Shown here: positions 17,862-27,752 of the stretch, piece after piece
Layout: every line of letters starts with the position of its first letter
How positions within the stretch are numbered: position 1 is the first letter of the stretch
Assembly (NCBI GenBank): GCA_019638595.1
Contig: JAHBTJ010000022.1
Location: 50,125 to 114,124, forward strand
From: Chitinophagaceae bacterium
GTDB lineage: Bacteria > Bacteroidota > Bacteroidia > Chitinophagales > Chitinophagaceae
DNA: 64,000 nucleotides
Direction: 5' to 3'
Notes under the pieces: generated by a model
Told to the model about the DNA's origin: nothing
The model's input: the letters and a program-made list of their open reading frames with translations, nothing else
Database searches by the model: none
Made by a program: the position numbers and the translations under genes

Positions 17862-17907
17862 CTTTTGATATATTTTGAGCGCAATCTTAGTAAATGCTTT
17901 ATGCCAT

Positions 17908-18792
17908 ATGAACGATTACTGCAAATACATGAGCGGTACGCTCGTAGAAGAAAAATGGGGACTTTATGTGGATACGGCGGGCTTTTCCAAAGTATATCCT
18001 CACCAGCATTATCCTAAAAATTATGAACATCCGTCTTCTCACACTTTTTCCTGGAATAAGGGACGTGTTTTGCGCGGACATCAGTTAATATATGTATCAA
18101 GGGGAGGCGGTGTTTTTGAATCGGAATTTGCAGACCCGATCGAGATCACTGAAGGTACCTGTATGTTCCTGCATGCTGGTGTATGGCATCGTTATAAACC
18201 CGATACCAATTCAGGCTGGGACGAATACTGGATTGGCTTTAACGGTAACTATGCAAATGAGTTGATGAGGAATGATTTTTTTAACGTGAAATATCCTTTC
18301 ATAAAAATTGGGTTGTCTTCTGAGTTGCTCAACCTTTTTCATAAGCTGATTGAAACAGTTCAAACAGCGCCTTCCGGCTATCAGCAAATCAGCGCAGGCA
18401 TTACATTGCAAATATTGGGATACCTGTATTCCGCATCGCTGAGTAATGATACAGACCGGTCACCGATCGGAAGACTGATCGAGAAGGCCAAGTTCCTGCT
18501 GCAGGAATCTTTGGAAAAGCATATTGATCTTGAAAAAATGGCCCGCGAATTACCAATGGGTTATTCTTCTTTCAGGAAAGAATTTAAAAGATTAACAGGC
18601 GAACCGCCTAACCAGTTCGTGCTGAACCTTCGTTTGAACAGGGCTAAATATTTACTTGAAAACTCTACTTTAAGCATTAATGAAATCGCCCAGCAGACAG
18701 GCTTTGAGTCTGTTTATTATTTTTCGAAATTGTTTAAAAAACGCAACGGTAAATCACCCAAATTTTACAGGAACGGGGATGCGGGTTTTTAA
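17908..18792 (+). CDS. AraC family transcriptional regulator
   Basis: This 294-residue regulator has an N-terminal cupin-like effector-binding domain (about 1-170) and a C-terminal AraC DNA-binding domain (about 190-290). The C-terminal half contains two helix-turn-helix units, including SINEIAQQTGFESVYYFSKL and the KRNGKSPKFYR ending. The ATG at 17908 is used because the only in-frame start upstream is a TTG 33 nt earlier with no family support. It is divergently placed from the rhamnoside catabolic operon and is the obvious candidate to induce it in response to the sugar. Confidence 0.93.
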   Translation: MNDYCKYMSGTLVEEKWGLYVDTAGFSKVYPHQHYPKNYEHPSSHTFSWNKGRVLRGHQLIYVSRGGGVFESEFADPIEITEGTCMFLHAGVWHRYKPDTNSGWDEYWIGFNGNYANELMRNDFFNVKYPFIKIGLSSELLNLFHKLIETVQTAPSGYQQISAGITLQILGYLYSASLSNDTDRSPIGRLIEKAKFLLQESLEKHIDLEKMARELPMGYSSFRKEFKRLTGEPPNQFVLNLRLNRAKYLLENSTLSINEIAQQTGFESVYYFSKLFKKRNGKSPKFYRNGDAGF

Positions 18793-18854
18793 TACAAAGC
18801 ATCGGATCGTAAGAAAAACAGGCTTCAGTTGTTACCATATGCAGGCATCCGTTC

Positions 18855-20504
18855 TTACACTTCAAACTGAACCTTTAATTCAAATCCTTTCCCGGGAGAG
18901 GTAATCGTATCAACTTTCCCGTCGTATAATTCTATCCTGTTCCGGATATTTCTTAAGCCGAGTCCAACAGGGCTTTCAGCAGTAAGATCGGCTCCTTTGC
19001 CATCGTCGCTGATATTGAGCAGAACTTTATTGCCGGTTTTGGAAATTTTTACCATTACATTCTCCGCTTCTGAATGTTTAATGATATTGTTGAGCTGTTC
19101 CTGTACGATACGATACAGCATAAGCTTGTGACTATCGGTAAGGCATTCTTCATTAAAATCTTTCATTTCAACCGTAATATTCACATCCTGTACCGGTGCA
19201 ATGGTTTCGGCCAAACTGCACAGGGAATGCTCCAGCCCCAGTTCTGCCAGTAAAGGCGGAGCAAGGTTTTTAGAAAGATTTCTTAATTCCTCAATTACCT
19301 TATCTATGTATTCATTGCTCTTTTTCAACAAGCCTTCGCGTATATTGTCATTGCTGATAGAATGCTCAATATATAATTTTACAACCCCCAGTAGCTGGTT
19401 TACATTGTCATGTAATTCTTCTGCCAGTTTTTTCCGCTCATTCTCCTGTGTATCCAAAACGGTACGGGCAAGCTGCCGGCGGTACATGATTTCTTTTTCC
19501 TCCAGTTCCTTTTGCAGTGTGTGCTGCTCCGTTACATCCTGCATGGAAACAATGATACGAAAGGCCCTTGTCTCACTGTCGCGCATAATCGAAAAGCAAT
19601 CTGAAATAATTTTAGTATTTCCATCCCCGCATATAAACCTGTATTCATTCGTAACGGTGCTGGTATCGCCGGGCTGAAGCGCCTCTTCTAATTTTTTGAG
19701 CACAGCAGCTTTGTCATCGGGGTGTATATTGGCTTTCCACCACTCAAAGCCTTTTTCAAGTTCGCTGTCGGGATATTGCAGCAGTTGCTTAAGATTAGCA
19801 TTGTAATAAAGCTGGCCGGTAAGGATATTCCAGTCCCACAACCCTTCCCTGCTGGATGTGCTGAGAATAGAATAACGGATAAGATTTTCCTGCAGCTTTT
19901 TATCTTCTTCAATTTTGGCTGTTATATCTTCCAGCGACAGGATATAAGTCCGTTTGCCTGAAGGATGCTGAATTTCATTGATCGTTGCATTACAAATCAG
20001 TTTCTGCTCTGTTTTAGAGGTGATGCCAATAAGGTTTTTCATTTTGTTCAGCTTTCCCTGCTTCAGCAGCATGTCCCAGTATGAAAGTTCCACATTGTCT
20101 TCCGGCTTAATGATCAGGCTGTAGTGCTGTCCCCTGATTTCTTCAGGAGCGTAACCTATGATATTGCAAAACGATGTGTTGGCATGCAAAAACCGGCCCT
20201 CGCTGTCAAAGCGTGAAATGCCAAGATATGATTCTGTCAGTATGGTCTCCAATTCCATGTTCTCGAACGCAAGCGCATCCGATTCATTTTTGAACGTTTT
20301 ATTGTTTTTTCGAAGGATGAAATAGATAAACGCGGCGGTAAGTGCTACAAATACCAGGCCTTTAAAAGTTTGCTGGTAGTAATAGAATTTAATATTTGTT
20401 TCGGAAGCCTGCATGAAAAAATAATCAGACACCAGTACCCATATTATAGAAATAAAAGCAAAAAGCAGTATAGCGCGGCTGGCGGATATAGATCGTTCTT
20501 TCAT
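18855..20504 (-). CDS. PAS-domain sensor histidine kinase (HisKA_3 type)
   Basis: This 549-residue membrane sensor kinase has two N-terminal transmembrane helices (about 8-27 and 43-63), two PAS domains (about 85-190 and 205-325, the second with a PAC-like segment), a coiled linker, a HisKA_3 dimerisation domain with the phospho-acceptor His in AEELHDNVNQLLG (near residue 365), and a HATPase_c domain ending with GLGLRNIRNRIELY. The architecture is that of NarX/DegS-type kinases. No response regulator lies beside it in this window. The ATG at 20504 gives a normal membrane start; an in-frame GTG six codons upstream is less likely. It converges with the AraC gene. Confidence 0.92.
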   Translation of the reverse strand: MKERSISASRAILLFAFISIIWVLVSDYFFMQASETNIKFYYYQQTFKGLVFVALTAAFIYFILRKNNKTFKNESDALAFENMELETILTESYLGISRFDSEGRFLHANTSFCNIIGYAPEEIRGQHYSLIIKPEDNVELSYWDMLLKQGKLNKMKNLIGITSKTEQKLICNATINEIQHPSGKRTYILSLEDITAKIEEDKKLQENLIRYSILSTSSREGLWDWNILTGQLYYNANLKQLLQYPDSELEKGFEWWKANIHPDDKAAVLKKLEEALQPGDTSTVTNEYRFICGDGNTKIISDCFSIMRDSETRAFRIIVSMQDVTEQHTLQKELEEKEIMYRRQLARTVLDTQENERKKLAEELHDNVNQLLGVVKLYIEHSISNDNIREGLLKKSNEYIDKVIEELRNLSKNLAPPLLAELGLEHSLCSLAETIAPVQDVNITVEMKDFNEECLTDSHKLMLYRIVQEQLNNIIKHSEAENVMVKISKTGNKVLLNISDDGKGADLTAESPVGLGLRNIRNRIELYDGKVDTITSPGKGFELKVQFEV

Positions 20505-20604
20505 AAAAATGAATTGCTTCACAATATATTATTCGTTTCTATTATGAAAATAAAATTTTTTAAATAAAGATGTCAGTGAAAATGAGTAGTTTACTTAACG
20601 TAAA

Positions 20605-21558
20605 ATGGAGAATCATATTATTGAAACAGATGATGTAATTGGAAAAAAACCTGTAATTGAAGAGCCTGCTGAACGAAAGGATGCTATTGTAAAGGCTGTT
20701 GTCAGCCTGGGGCTTTATATGGGGGTTTACTTTTTTCTTTTCAGGCAAAACCTGCAATGGGTATTGATACTGGTAGCTGTAATGTTACTGCATGAAGCGG
20801 GGCATTTTATAGCTATGAAATTATTGGGGTATAAAGATGTGCGGATGTTCTTTGTTCCATTCCTGGGCGCTTTTGTATCAGGATCGCCCGATACAATATC
20901 TCAAAGGCAACGAACAATTACTTTACTCGCGGGACCGATACCGGGCATTTTTGCGGGTGTTGTATTTTTGATATTGCACTATAGTACAGGCAACAGCCTG
21001 TTTTACCAGTTAAGCCTGATGCTGATATTGCTGAATGCTTTCAACCTGCTGCCGGTTAGTCCGCTCGATGGTGGACAATTGCTTGAAAATCTTTTCTTTT
21101 ATTCCGGCAGGGTGATACAGCAGGGCTTTATCATATTATCGGCCATCCTGCTGTTTTATCTTGCTGTTATTACGCGGAATTATTTTGTACTGCTGATCGT
21201 GTGGCTGCTTGTATTGCGCCTGAGAAATATGAATGCTGTAAATGCAGTACGGAGGTCGTTGGAGAAAGAGGGGATATCTTATCATACAACTTATGAAGAG
21301 CTGAGCGACGAAGCTTATTGTAACATCAGGCAGCAAATGATCTTTCATATAAAAAAGCTGAGAGCGTATGATCCGGATATTATATCGGATGATGAAGGGC
21401 GTGTGATCGGGTGGATGAATAAGATACTTACCGGCCATATAAAGCAGGATATGAGTATCAATGAAAAAATAGCGGTAACGGTTTTATGGATACTGGCATT
21501 GATCGTTCCTGTTTTTCTTTTCCTCGATAAAAAAATGAACCTTCATTCCTGGTTTTGA
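20605..21558 (+). CDS. Site-2 protease (M50) family membrane protein
   Basis: This 317-residue multi-pass protein resembles intramembrane zinc metalloproteases of family M50. His63, Glu64 and His67 form HEAGH in a membrane helix, and Asp155 in LPVSPLDGGQLL is the third ligand motif. About six hydrophobic segments are visible, two of them close to the C-terminus. There is no PDZ domain, and the segment between about 215 and 285 is hydrophilic. Members often act on anti-sigma factors or membrane proteins, but its target cannot be inferred here. It is 100 nt from the divergent histidine kinase and 46 nt ahead of pepT. Confidence 0.85.
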   Translation: MENHIIETDDVIGKKPVIEEPAERKDAIVKAVVSLGLYMGVYFFLFRQNLQWVLILVAVMLLHEAGHFIAMKLLGYKDVRMFFVPFLGAFVSGSPDTISQRQRTITLLAGPIPGIFAGVVFLILHYSTGNSLFYQLSLMLILLNAFNLLPVSPLDGGQLLENLFFYSGRVIQQGFIILSAILLFYLAVITRNYFVLLIVWLLVLRLRNMNAVNAVRRSLEKEGISYHTTYEELSDEAYCNIRQQMIFHIKKLRAYDPDIISDDEGRVIGWMNKILTGHIKQDMSINEKIAVTVLWILALIVPVFLFLDKKMNLHSWF

Positions 21559-21604
21559 CAGGAGCCTCTGGGATAAAATCAATAATTTGCGCCAAACATC
21601 GGTT

Positions 21605-22867
21605 ATGCAGGATTTATACTCATTTACTGTTGCGGAAAGATTTTTGAAGTATGTTCAGATAGATACGCAGTCTGATCCGCAATCAGAAACAATACCCTCA
21701 ACGGCAAAGCAGAAGGATTTGTCTGGCTTATTGGTACAGGAACTTCGTGATATGGGCGTAGTAAACGCGGAGCTCGACGATTTTGGTTATGTATATGCTA
21801 CCATTCCTTCCAACACCTCTAAAAAAGTACCTGTTATTTGTTTTTGCTCGCATGTTGATACTGCTCCCGATTGCAGCGGCACAGGAGTAAAACCTGTAGT
21901 GCATAAAAATTACAACGGCAAGGATATTGTTCTGCCGGATGATGCCGCACAAGTTATTTCTACAACTGATCATCCGTATTTATTAAAAAAATCAGGAGAT
22001 GATATCATTACCGCTTCGGGCACTACTTTGCTTGGCGCAGACGATAAATCGGGGGTTGCAGTGATAATGGATATGGCGAACTATTTTATGCGGAACCCGG
22101 AAGTGAAACACGGCGATATTAAAATACTGTTTACACCAGATGAGGAAATTGGCAGGGGAGTAGATAAGGTAAACCTGGAAAAATTAGGAGCCGATTATGC
22201 ATATACGCTCGATGCGGGAGAGCTGGGCGCTTACGAAGATGAAACATTTTCCGCCGATAGTGTTACTATTACATTTTCAGGCGTCAGCGCTCATCCGGGA
22301 TATGCTAAAAATAAGCTGATCAACGCCTTGAAAATAGCGGCAGCTTTTATGGATGCGCTTCCCGGCAACGGGTTATCGCCCGAAACAACAGAAGGACGGG
22401 AAGGGTTTGTTCATCCTGTATATATAAATGGCATTGCCGAAAAGGTCACCCTTCAGTTTATTATCCGCGATTTTAATACGCGTAAGCTCAGCGAATATGA
22501 ATCGTTGCTGGAGCAAACACTTAACACAACGCTGAAGAAGTTCCCGGGCGCATCGGCTTCTTTTGAGGTAAAGGAACAATACCGCAATATGAAAGAAATA
22601 CTCGACCGGCATCCGCAGGTGAGTGAATATGCCATGCTGGCTATGGAAAGGGCGGGTATTAAGCCTGTGCGCAGCAGCGCGCGCGGAGGCACCGATGGTT
22701 CAAGATTGTCTTTCATGGGATTGCCCTGTCCTAATATTTTTACAGGCGAAATGGCCTTTCATGGCAAGCATGAATATGTAAGCGTGCAGGACATGCAAAA
22801 AAGCGTTGAAACCATTGTTTACCTGGCGCAGATATGGGAGGAGAGGGGTGAGGTTTGGGGTTTGTAG
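21605..22867 (+). CDS. pepT: Peptidase T (tripeptidase)
   Basis: This M20-family cytosolic aminotripeptidase (420 residues) removes the N-terminal residue of tripeptides. It shows the zinc-binding CSHVDTAPD near 82-90, LLGADDKSG with the bridging Asp, the catalytic Glu pair in TPDEEIGRG, and the later SARGGTDGS and MAFHGKHEY. The ATG at 21605 matches the family start (FLKYVQIDTQS shortly after); the upstream TTG in frame is not needed. The last four codons and the stop codon fall inside the heptanucleotide array that starts at 22853, so the C-terminal residues VWGL are repeat-derived. Confidence 0.95.
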   Translation: MQDLYSFTVAERFLKYVQIDTQSDPQSETIPSTAKQKDLSGLLVQELRDMGVVNAELDDFGYVYATIPSNTSKKVPVICFCSHVDTAPDCSGTGVKPVVHKNYNGKDIVLPDDAAQVISTTDHPYLLKKSGDDIITASGTTLLGADDKSGVAVIMDMANYFMRNPEVKHGDIKILFTPDEEIGRGVDKVNLEKLGADYAYTLDAGELGAYEDETFSADSVTITFSGVSAHPGYAKNKLINALKIAAAFMDALPGNGLSPETTEGREGFVHPVYINGIAEKVTLQFIIRDFNTRKLSEYESLLEQTLNTTLKKFPGASASFEVKEQYRNMKEILDRHPQVSEYAMLAMERAGIKPVRSSARGGTDGSRLSFMGLPCPNIFTGEMAFHGKHEYVSVQDMQKSVETIVYLAQIWEERGEVWGL

Positions 22868-23060
22868 TTTATGGTTTCGGGTTTATGGCTATTTGAGATT
22901 TGAAATTTGAGATTTGATGGCTGTTGCAGGTTGGGGGGCAGGTTACAAGTTTCAGGTTGCAAGTTTCGGGTTTGTGGTTTGTGGTGTCGCTCATAGCTCA
23001 CGGCTGATAGCTGACGGCTGAAAGCTGATAGCTCATAACCGACAGCCCATAGCTTAAATC
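22853..23060. repeat. Long heptanucleotide array between pepT and gcvP
   Basis: About 29 words of 7 nt run through this 208-nt stretch with a single phase change near 22937-22941. It passes through successive word types: GTTTGTA/GTTTATG/GTTTCGG, then GAGATTT/GAAATTT, then GTTACAA/GTTTCAG/GTTGCAA, then TGATAGC/TGACGGC/TCATAGC. It starts within the last codons of pepT and ends 13 nt before the gcvP stop codon, so it occupies almost the whole convergent spacer. Confidence 0.85.
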
Positions 23061-23073
23061 AGTAAATCAGCAA

Positions 23074-25986
23074 TCATCTTTCCACTTCCATATAACTTTC
23101 CACCGGTTCGCAGGTGCATACCAGGTTTCTGTCGCCATAGGTATTGTTGACCCTTGAAACGGATGGCCAGAATTTGTTTACCATAGTATAGGGAAGGGGA
23201 AACGCTGCTTCCTGCCGGGTATAGGAATGATCCCACCCGTTCGCGCATACCACCTGCATGGTATGTGGTGCATTTTTAAGGGGATTATCCGTTTTGTCAC
23301 TTTTGCCTTCTTCTATTGCTTTAATTTCTTCGTGAATGCTGATCATGGCATTGCAAAACCGGTCCAGTTCCGCAATATCTTCGCTTTCGGTAGGTTCAAC
23401 CATAATTGTTCCCGGTACGGGAAAGCTTAAAGTGGGAGCGTGAAAGCCATAGTCCATCAGGCGTTTGGCTACATCCTCCGCTTCTATTCCCGCAGTAGCT
23501 TTAAAAGGACGCAGGTCTATAATAAATTCGTGTGCGCAGGTTCCGTTAGATCCCAGGTATAAAATATCGTAATGATCATGAAGGCGGGCGCGCATATAGT
23601 TGGCGTTTAAAATGGCGTATTCCGTAGCGGCTTTCACTCCTTCCGCACCCAGCAGCCTGATATATCCGTAGCTGATCAACAAAATGGAAGCAGAACCATA
23701 AGGGGCCGCACTTACGGCGCCCCTGTGTAGCTGTGTCGTACCGTTGTTTTTTGAATAATCGTTCTTACCTGTAGCTACATGTCCCGGCAGGTAAGGGGCA
23801 AGATGTTTCTTAGCGCAAATGGGGCCCATGCCGGGACCGCCGCCACCATGTGGTATAGCGAAAGTTTTATGCAGGTTTAAATGACAAAGATCCGCACCAA
23901 TGGTTCCCGGCGAAGTAAGACCGCTCTGGGCGTTCATATTAGCGCCGTCCATGTATACCTGCCCGCCGTTTTCGTGAATAATGTTGCAGATATCTTTGAT
24001 GCTTTCTTCAAACACACCGTGCGTGGAAGGATAAGTAACCATGAGCGCCGCCAGCGAATCTTTATATTGTTCGGCCTTTGCTTTCAGGTCGGCTACATCA
24101 ATATGACCTTCTTCATCACTTTTAACCACCACTACTTTTAGTCCTGCCAGTACAGCCGAAGCAGGATTGGTTCCATGCGCGGAAATAGGTATCAGCACTA
24201 TGTTGCGATGACCGTTACCCTGCGCTTTGTGATACCGGCTGATAGTAAGTAATCCTGCATATTCGCCCTGTGCGCCACTGTTAGGTTGCAGGCTGCACGC
24301 ATCGAAACCGGTAATAGCGCACAGGTAATCGCTCAACTGGTTTATAATATGCTGGTAGCCTTTTGTTTGAGCCGCAGGCGCGAACGGATGAATATGCGCG
24401 AATTCCGGCCAGCTCACGGGCATCATTTCGGTAGCCGCGTTCAGCTTCATGGTGCAGCTTCCCAGCGATATCATAGACGTGATCAGCGACAGGTCCTTAT
24501 TTTCCAGGAAGCGGATATAACGCATCATTTCACTTTCGCTGTGATGGGTATTGAATACGCTGTGTGTTAAAAACGCCGATTGCCTTACCGCGAAAGCGGG
24601 GATATTATCTATAACTTCCTCTTCATTAAATACTACCGATACACCGCTTTGCCCCGCGGCCTCTGCAAAAATGTAAAGTATATTCAGCACATCTTCACGC
24701 GAAGTAGTTTCATCCAGACTGATCCCCACATAGTTATCGTTGAAATAGCGAAAGTTGACTTCTCTTGCTTCCGCTATTTCTCTTAATTTATTGCTGTCTT
24801 TTACCTGTATCTTCAGCGTATCAAAATAAAATTCATTTACAACAAGGTAGCCTGCTTCTTCAAGCGCCTCGGCCAGTGTTTTAGTCAGCAGGGTTACCCG
24901 TTGCGCTATTTCTTTTAATTTTTGCGGACCATGATAAACAGCGTACATAGCAGCCATATTAGCAAGGAGCGCCTGCGCCGTGCAAATGTTGGAAGTTGCT
25001 TTTTCGCGTTTGATATGCTGTTCGCGCGTTTGCAATGCCATTCTTAAAGCACGGTTTCCCTGTACATCTATGCTTATGCCGATAATGCGCCCGGGAATGC
25101 CTCTTTTAAATTCATCTTTGGTGGCAAAGAAAGCAGCATGGGGACCGCCAAAGCCCATAGGTATGCCAAACCGCTGCGCCGAACCCACTGCCACATCCGC
25201 TCCCAGCTCTCCGGGAGGGGTGAGCAAGGTGAGCGCCAGCAGATCCGCCGCCATTACAACGTACCCATGTACATTATGCACCTGGTCAATAAAATCCCTG
25301 TAATCTTCTATACTGCCGTTGCAGTTGGGGTATTGTATCAGCGCGCCAAAATACTGCGCATCTATATCAACTTCATTATATTTTCCAAAAACCAGCTCTA
25401 TGCCTATCGGCTCGGCACGGGTAATCAGCACATCTGTTGTTTGCGGAAATACCGATTCATCTACAAAAAATTTAGGTTTTGAAGGCTTGTCTGCTTTGTT
25501 TACATGGTGAAATATCATGGACATGGCTTCCGCGGCAGCGGTTCCTTCGTCCAGCAGCGAGGCATTGCTGAGCGGTAAACCTGTAAGGTCGGCAATGAGC
25601 GTTTGAAAGTTTAATAAGCTTTCAAGGCGTCCTTGCGAAATCTCTGCCTGGTAAGGAGTATACTGGGTATACCAACCCGGGTTCTCAAAAATATTCCGCA
25701 GGATCACCGAAGGGGTAATAGTGCCATAGTATCCCTGTCCTATATAGCTTTTAAACACTTTATTTTGCCTGGCTATTTCCTTCAGCTTGTGAAGGTATTC
25801 ATACTCATTTTGGGGCGAAGGTAACCGGAGCGGGGTTGCCAGCCTGATAGAAGCGGGCACTGTTTTGTCAATCAATGCTCCCAGCGACGATACCCCGATC
25901 GTTTTCAGCATTTCCTTACATTCAACTTCGTTAGGGCCGATATGTCTTGATCTGAATTCGTTAGCCTGCGATTCAAATATGTTCAT
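23074..25986 (-). CDS. gcvP: Glycine dehydrogenase (glycine cleavage system P protein)
   Basis: This 970-residue PLP enzyme decarboxylates glycine and transfers the aminomethyl group to the lipoyl H protein. It is the fused, full-length form with both halves, typical of Bacteroidota. The PLP-binding Lys lies in [20 protein letters not shown] near residue 700. RHIGPNEVE at the N-terminus is the family opening, so the ATG at 25986 is chosen over an upstream in-frame start 54 nt earlier. gcvT and gcvH are not in this window. A promoter core at 26021-26028 precedes it. Confidence 0.97.
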   Translation of the reverse strand: MNIFESQANEFRSRHIGPNEVECKEMLKTIGVSSLGALIDKTVPASIRLATPLRLPSPQNEYEYLHKLKEIARQNKVFKSYIGQGYYGTITPSVILRNIFENPGWYTQYTPYQAEISQGRLESLLNFQTLIADLTGLPLSNASLLDEGTAAAEAMSMIFHHVNKADKPSKPKFFVDESVFPQTTDVLITRAEPIGIELVFGKYNEVDIDAQYFGALIQYPNCNGSIEDYRDFIDQVHNVHGYVVMAADLLALTLLTPPGELGADVAVGSAQRFGIPMGFGGPHAAFFATKDEFKRGIPGRIIGISIDVQGNRALRMALQTREQHIKREKATSNICTAQALLANMAAMYAVYHGPQKLKEIAQRVTLLTKTLAEALEEAGYLVVNEFYFDTLKIQVKDSNKLREIAEAREVNFRYFNDNYVGISLDETTSREDVLNILYIFAEAAGQSGVSVVFNEEEVIDNIPAFAVRQSAFLTHSVFNTHHSESEMMRYIRFLENKDLSLITSMISLGSCTMKLNAATEMMPVSWPEFAHIHPFAPAAQTKGYQHIINQLSDYLCAITGFDACSLQPNSGAQGEYAGLLTISRYHKAQGNGHRNIVLIPISAHGTNPASAVLAGLKVVVVKSDEEGHIDVADLKAKAEQYKDSLAALMVTYPSTHGVFEESIKDICNIIHENGGQVYMDGANMNAQSGLTSPGTIGADLCHLNLHKTFAIPHGGGGPGMGPICAKKHLAPYLPGHVATGKNDYSKNNGTTQLHRGAVSAAPYGSASILLISYGYIRLLGAEGVKAATEYAILNANYMRARLHDHYDILYLGSNGTCAHEFIIDLRPFKATAGIEAEDVAKRLMDYGFHAPTLSFPVPGTIMVEPTESEDIAELDRFCNAMISIHEEIKAIEEGKSDKTDNPLKNAPHTMQVVCANGWDHSYTRQEAAFPLPYTMVNKFWPSVSRVNNTYGDRNLVCTCEPVESYMEVER

Positions 25987-26020
25987 ATATTTTGAGGAGT
26001 TACCTGTAAAAAAAGATGCG

Positions 26021-26028
26021 CAAAGGTA
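26021..26028 (-). promoter_or_regulatory. Promoter core of gcvP
   Basis: TACCTTTG on the minus strand matches TAnnTTTG, 35 nt upstream of the gcvP ATG at 25986. Its place downstream of the more distant in-frame start supports the ATG at 25986. Confidence 0.55.
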
Positions 26029-26104
26029 CAACGAAAGCACGACAAGAAAGAATGCCTGTGGATAGTATAGCTAAACTTGTGAATAATGTGCAATGGCGGT
26101 GGGG

Positions 26105-27067
26105 CTATTTTTTCCGCTGATTTATAAGTATATAGGGCGAAAGCTCTCCCGAAAGAGCCCCGGGTTTATCTTCCCTTTTGCCTGCTTCTTCAAGCCGCAT
26201 CTCTTCGCTGGTAAGCCGGCTGCCGTCGTGGCTCCATCCCGGAGGACCAAAAACATAATTCAGCTTTTCTTTCCAGCCTATGTCCTTTCTGTTAATGTCT
26301 TCTGCTATGGCTTTCCATTCATGAAAAACCAGGTTTACGGGTGTATCTTTTTCCAGGGGCTTGGTCAGCCCGTATTTTAAAGGCTGGTATTGCTCTTCCG
26401 GTAACTCTGGCTGGAAAGTCCCGAATATTTTGTCCCATATTATCAGAAACATCCCCATGTTTTTGTCGAGGTATGTAGGATTGGAAGCGTGGTGCACCCG
26501 GTGATGTGAAGGGGTAACGAGGATATATTCCAGCCAACCCATTTTGTGTATCAGCTCCGTATGCACAAAAATACCCCATATTTGAGTGGCTGAGTATATA
26601 AATACAATATCAAGCGGCTTAAAGCCCAGCAAAGCCAGCGGTATAAAATATACAAACCGGTACAGGGGCTGAAATACGGAAGACCTGAACCCAACCGTAA
26701 AATTCATATGTTCCGAGGAATGATGCGTTACATGCACTGCCCAGAAAAAGCGGATCTCGTGGTCGAACCGGTGCAGCCAGTAATAAAGAAAATCTTCAAG
26801 CAGCAGTAAAATGATCCAGTATGCAACAACATGGGTAATGCTGAATAGCCGGTGGTGGTAAAAATACCCAAGTATCACGATGTATACCCCGCGGAACATA
26901 AGGTCAATACCGCCGTTAAGCAGCATGAGGTATAAATTGCGCCCGGTATCTTTCCAACTGTATAGTTTTTTGTGCTGGTAATTGCTCAGCAATACTTCCC
27001 CCAAAATAATTATGATATATAAGGGGGTGCTGAATAATATAAGCAACTGTTCTCTTAAAGATTCCAT
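26105..27067 (-). CDS. Sterol desaturase / fatty acid hydroxylase family protein
   Basis: This 320-residue integral membrane di-iron oxygenase belongs to the fatty acid hydroxylase superfamily. The histidine boxes are HRFDH, HVTHH and HHRVHH, spread among several hydrophobic segments (about 8-28, 45-70, 80-100, 135-160). Members hydroxylate or desaturate sterols, carotenoids, ceramides or alkylglycerols; the substrate is not evident. The ATG at 27067 is preferred to an upstream TTG because the promoter core at 27077-27084 would overlap that TTG. It stands alone, divergent from the YkgJ-like gene. Confidence 0.88.
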   Translation of the reverse strand: MESLREQLLILFSTPLYIIIILGEVLLSNYQHKKLYSWKDTGRNLYLMLLNGGIDLMFRGVYIVILGYFYHHRLFSITHVVAYWIILLLLEDFLYYWLHRFDHEIRFFWAVHVTHHSSEHMNFTVGFRSSVFQPLYRFVYFIPLALLGFKPLDIVFIYSATQIWGIFVHTELIHKMGWLEYILVTPSHHRVHHASNPTYLDKNMGMFLIIWDKIFGTFQPELPEEQYQPLKYGLTKPLEKDTPVNLVFHEWKAIAEDINRKDIGWKEKLNYVFGPPGWSHDGSRLTSEEMRLEEAGKREDKPGALSGELSPYILINQRKK

Positions 27068-27076
27068 AACCGGGTG

Positions 27077-27084
27077 CAAAGATA
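27077..27084 (-). promoter_or_regulatory. Promoter core of the fatty acid hydroxylase gene
   Basis: TATCTTTG on the minus strand matches TAnnTTTG and lies 9 nt from the ATG at 27067, implying a very short or absent leader. Confidence 0.5.
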
Positions 27085-27166
27085 AACATTGAGCAGTGAA
27101 TGTATGTATCTTGCAGCCTTGTTTGTAATATATTAACGCTACCGGGTAGTTTTAAGAATTTGGAAG

Positions 27167-27685
27167 ATGCAGGAGCAGGACAACAATATATCTGCGTTCA
27201 TTTCCGGGCAATGGAAAGATAAGGACTGGAAGAAGAAAGCGGCTTCGCAGCAGAAGGCTTATGCCAGGCTGCTGCAAAAGCCCGACAAAAAGAAAATATT
27301 TAAAATATTGCCTGCCCTGCATGAAGAAGCGTTTTCACAAATAGATTGCCTCCGGTGCGCCGCCTGTTGTAAAAATTATTCTCCCCGGTTTAAAACGCCC
27401 GATATCAAGCGTATCAGCAAACATCTCAAACTTCGCGAAAGCGTATTTATTGATACCTATCTTGAACTGGATAATGAAGGCGACTATGTTGTAAAAAAAT
27501 CACCCTGCCCTTTTCTTGGAGCAAACAACCGGTGCAGCATATACGAAGTTCGCCCGTCCGATTGTGAACGGTTTCCCTATACGGACGAAGATGTACTGAT
27601 CAACCGCCCCCGCATCACCTTAAAGAATTCGAGCTTTTGCCCCGCTGTTTTTTTTGTAATGGAAAGGCTTTTAGAGGCGAAATAA
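27167..27685 (+). CDS. YkgJ-family cysteine cluster protein
   Basis: This 172-residue cytoplasmic protein contains the cysteine cluster of the YkgJ/Fli-B-like (CxxCxxCC) family: CLRCAACC near residues 64-71, CPFLGANNRCSIY near 116-128, and CERFP near 137. These residues are thought to bind iron or zinc, possibly an Fe-S cluster. The function of the family is not established. The N-terminal 55 residues are lysine-rich and probably helical. The next gene, a CPA2 antiporter, has its own promoter core overlapping the end of this gene's spacer. Confidence 0.85.
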   Translation: MQEQDNNISAFISGQWKDKDWKKKAASQQKAYARLLQKPDKKKIFKILPALHEEAFSQIDCLRCAACCKNYSPRFKTPDIKRISKHLKLRESVFIDTYLELDNEGDYVVKKSPCPFLGANNRCSIYEVRPSDCERFPYTDEDVLINRPRITLKNSSFCPAVFFVMERLLEAK

Positions 27686-27686
27686 T

Positions 27687-27694
27687 TAAATTTG
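27687..27694 (+). promoter_or_regulatory. Promoter core of the CPA2 antiporter gene
   Basis: TAAATTTG matches TAnnTTTG two bases after the YkgJ-like stop codon and about 58 nt before the antiporter start. Confidence 0.45.
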
Positions 27695-27752
27695 TAAGAC
27701 TTAGCCTGGATAAGAGTTATAGCAATACCGGCATATTTGAAAAGTTTAGCAT

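Noticed and set aside
22853-23060. CRISPR array
   Set aside because: The periodicity is 7 nt with degenerate words, far shorter than CRISPR repeat-spacer units, and no cas genes are near.
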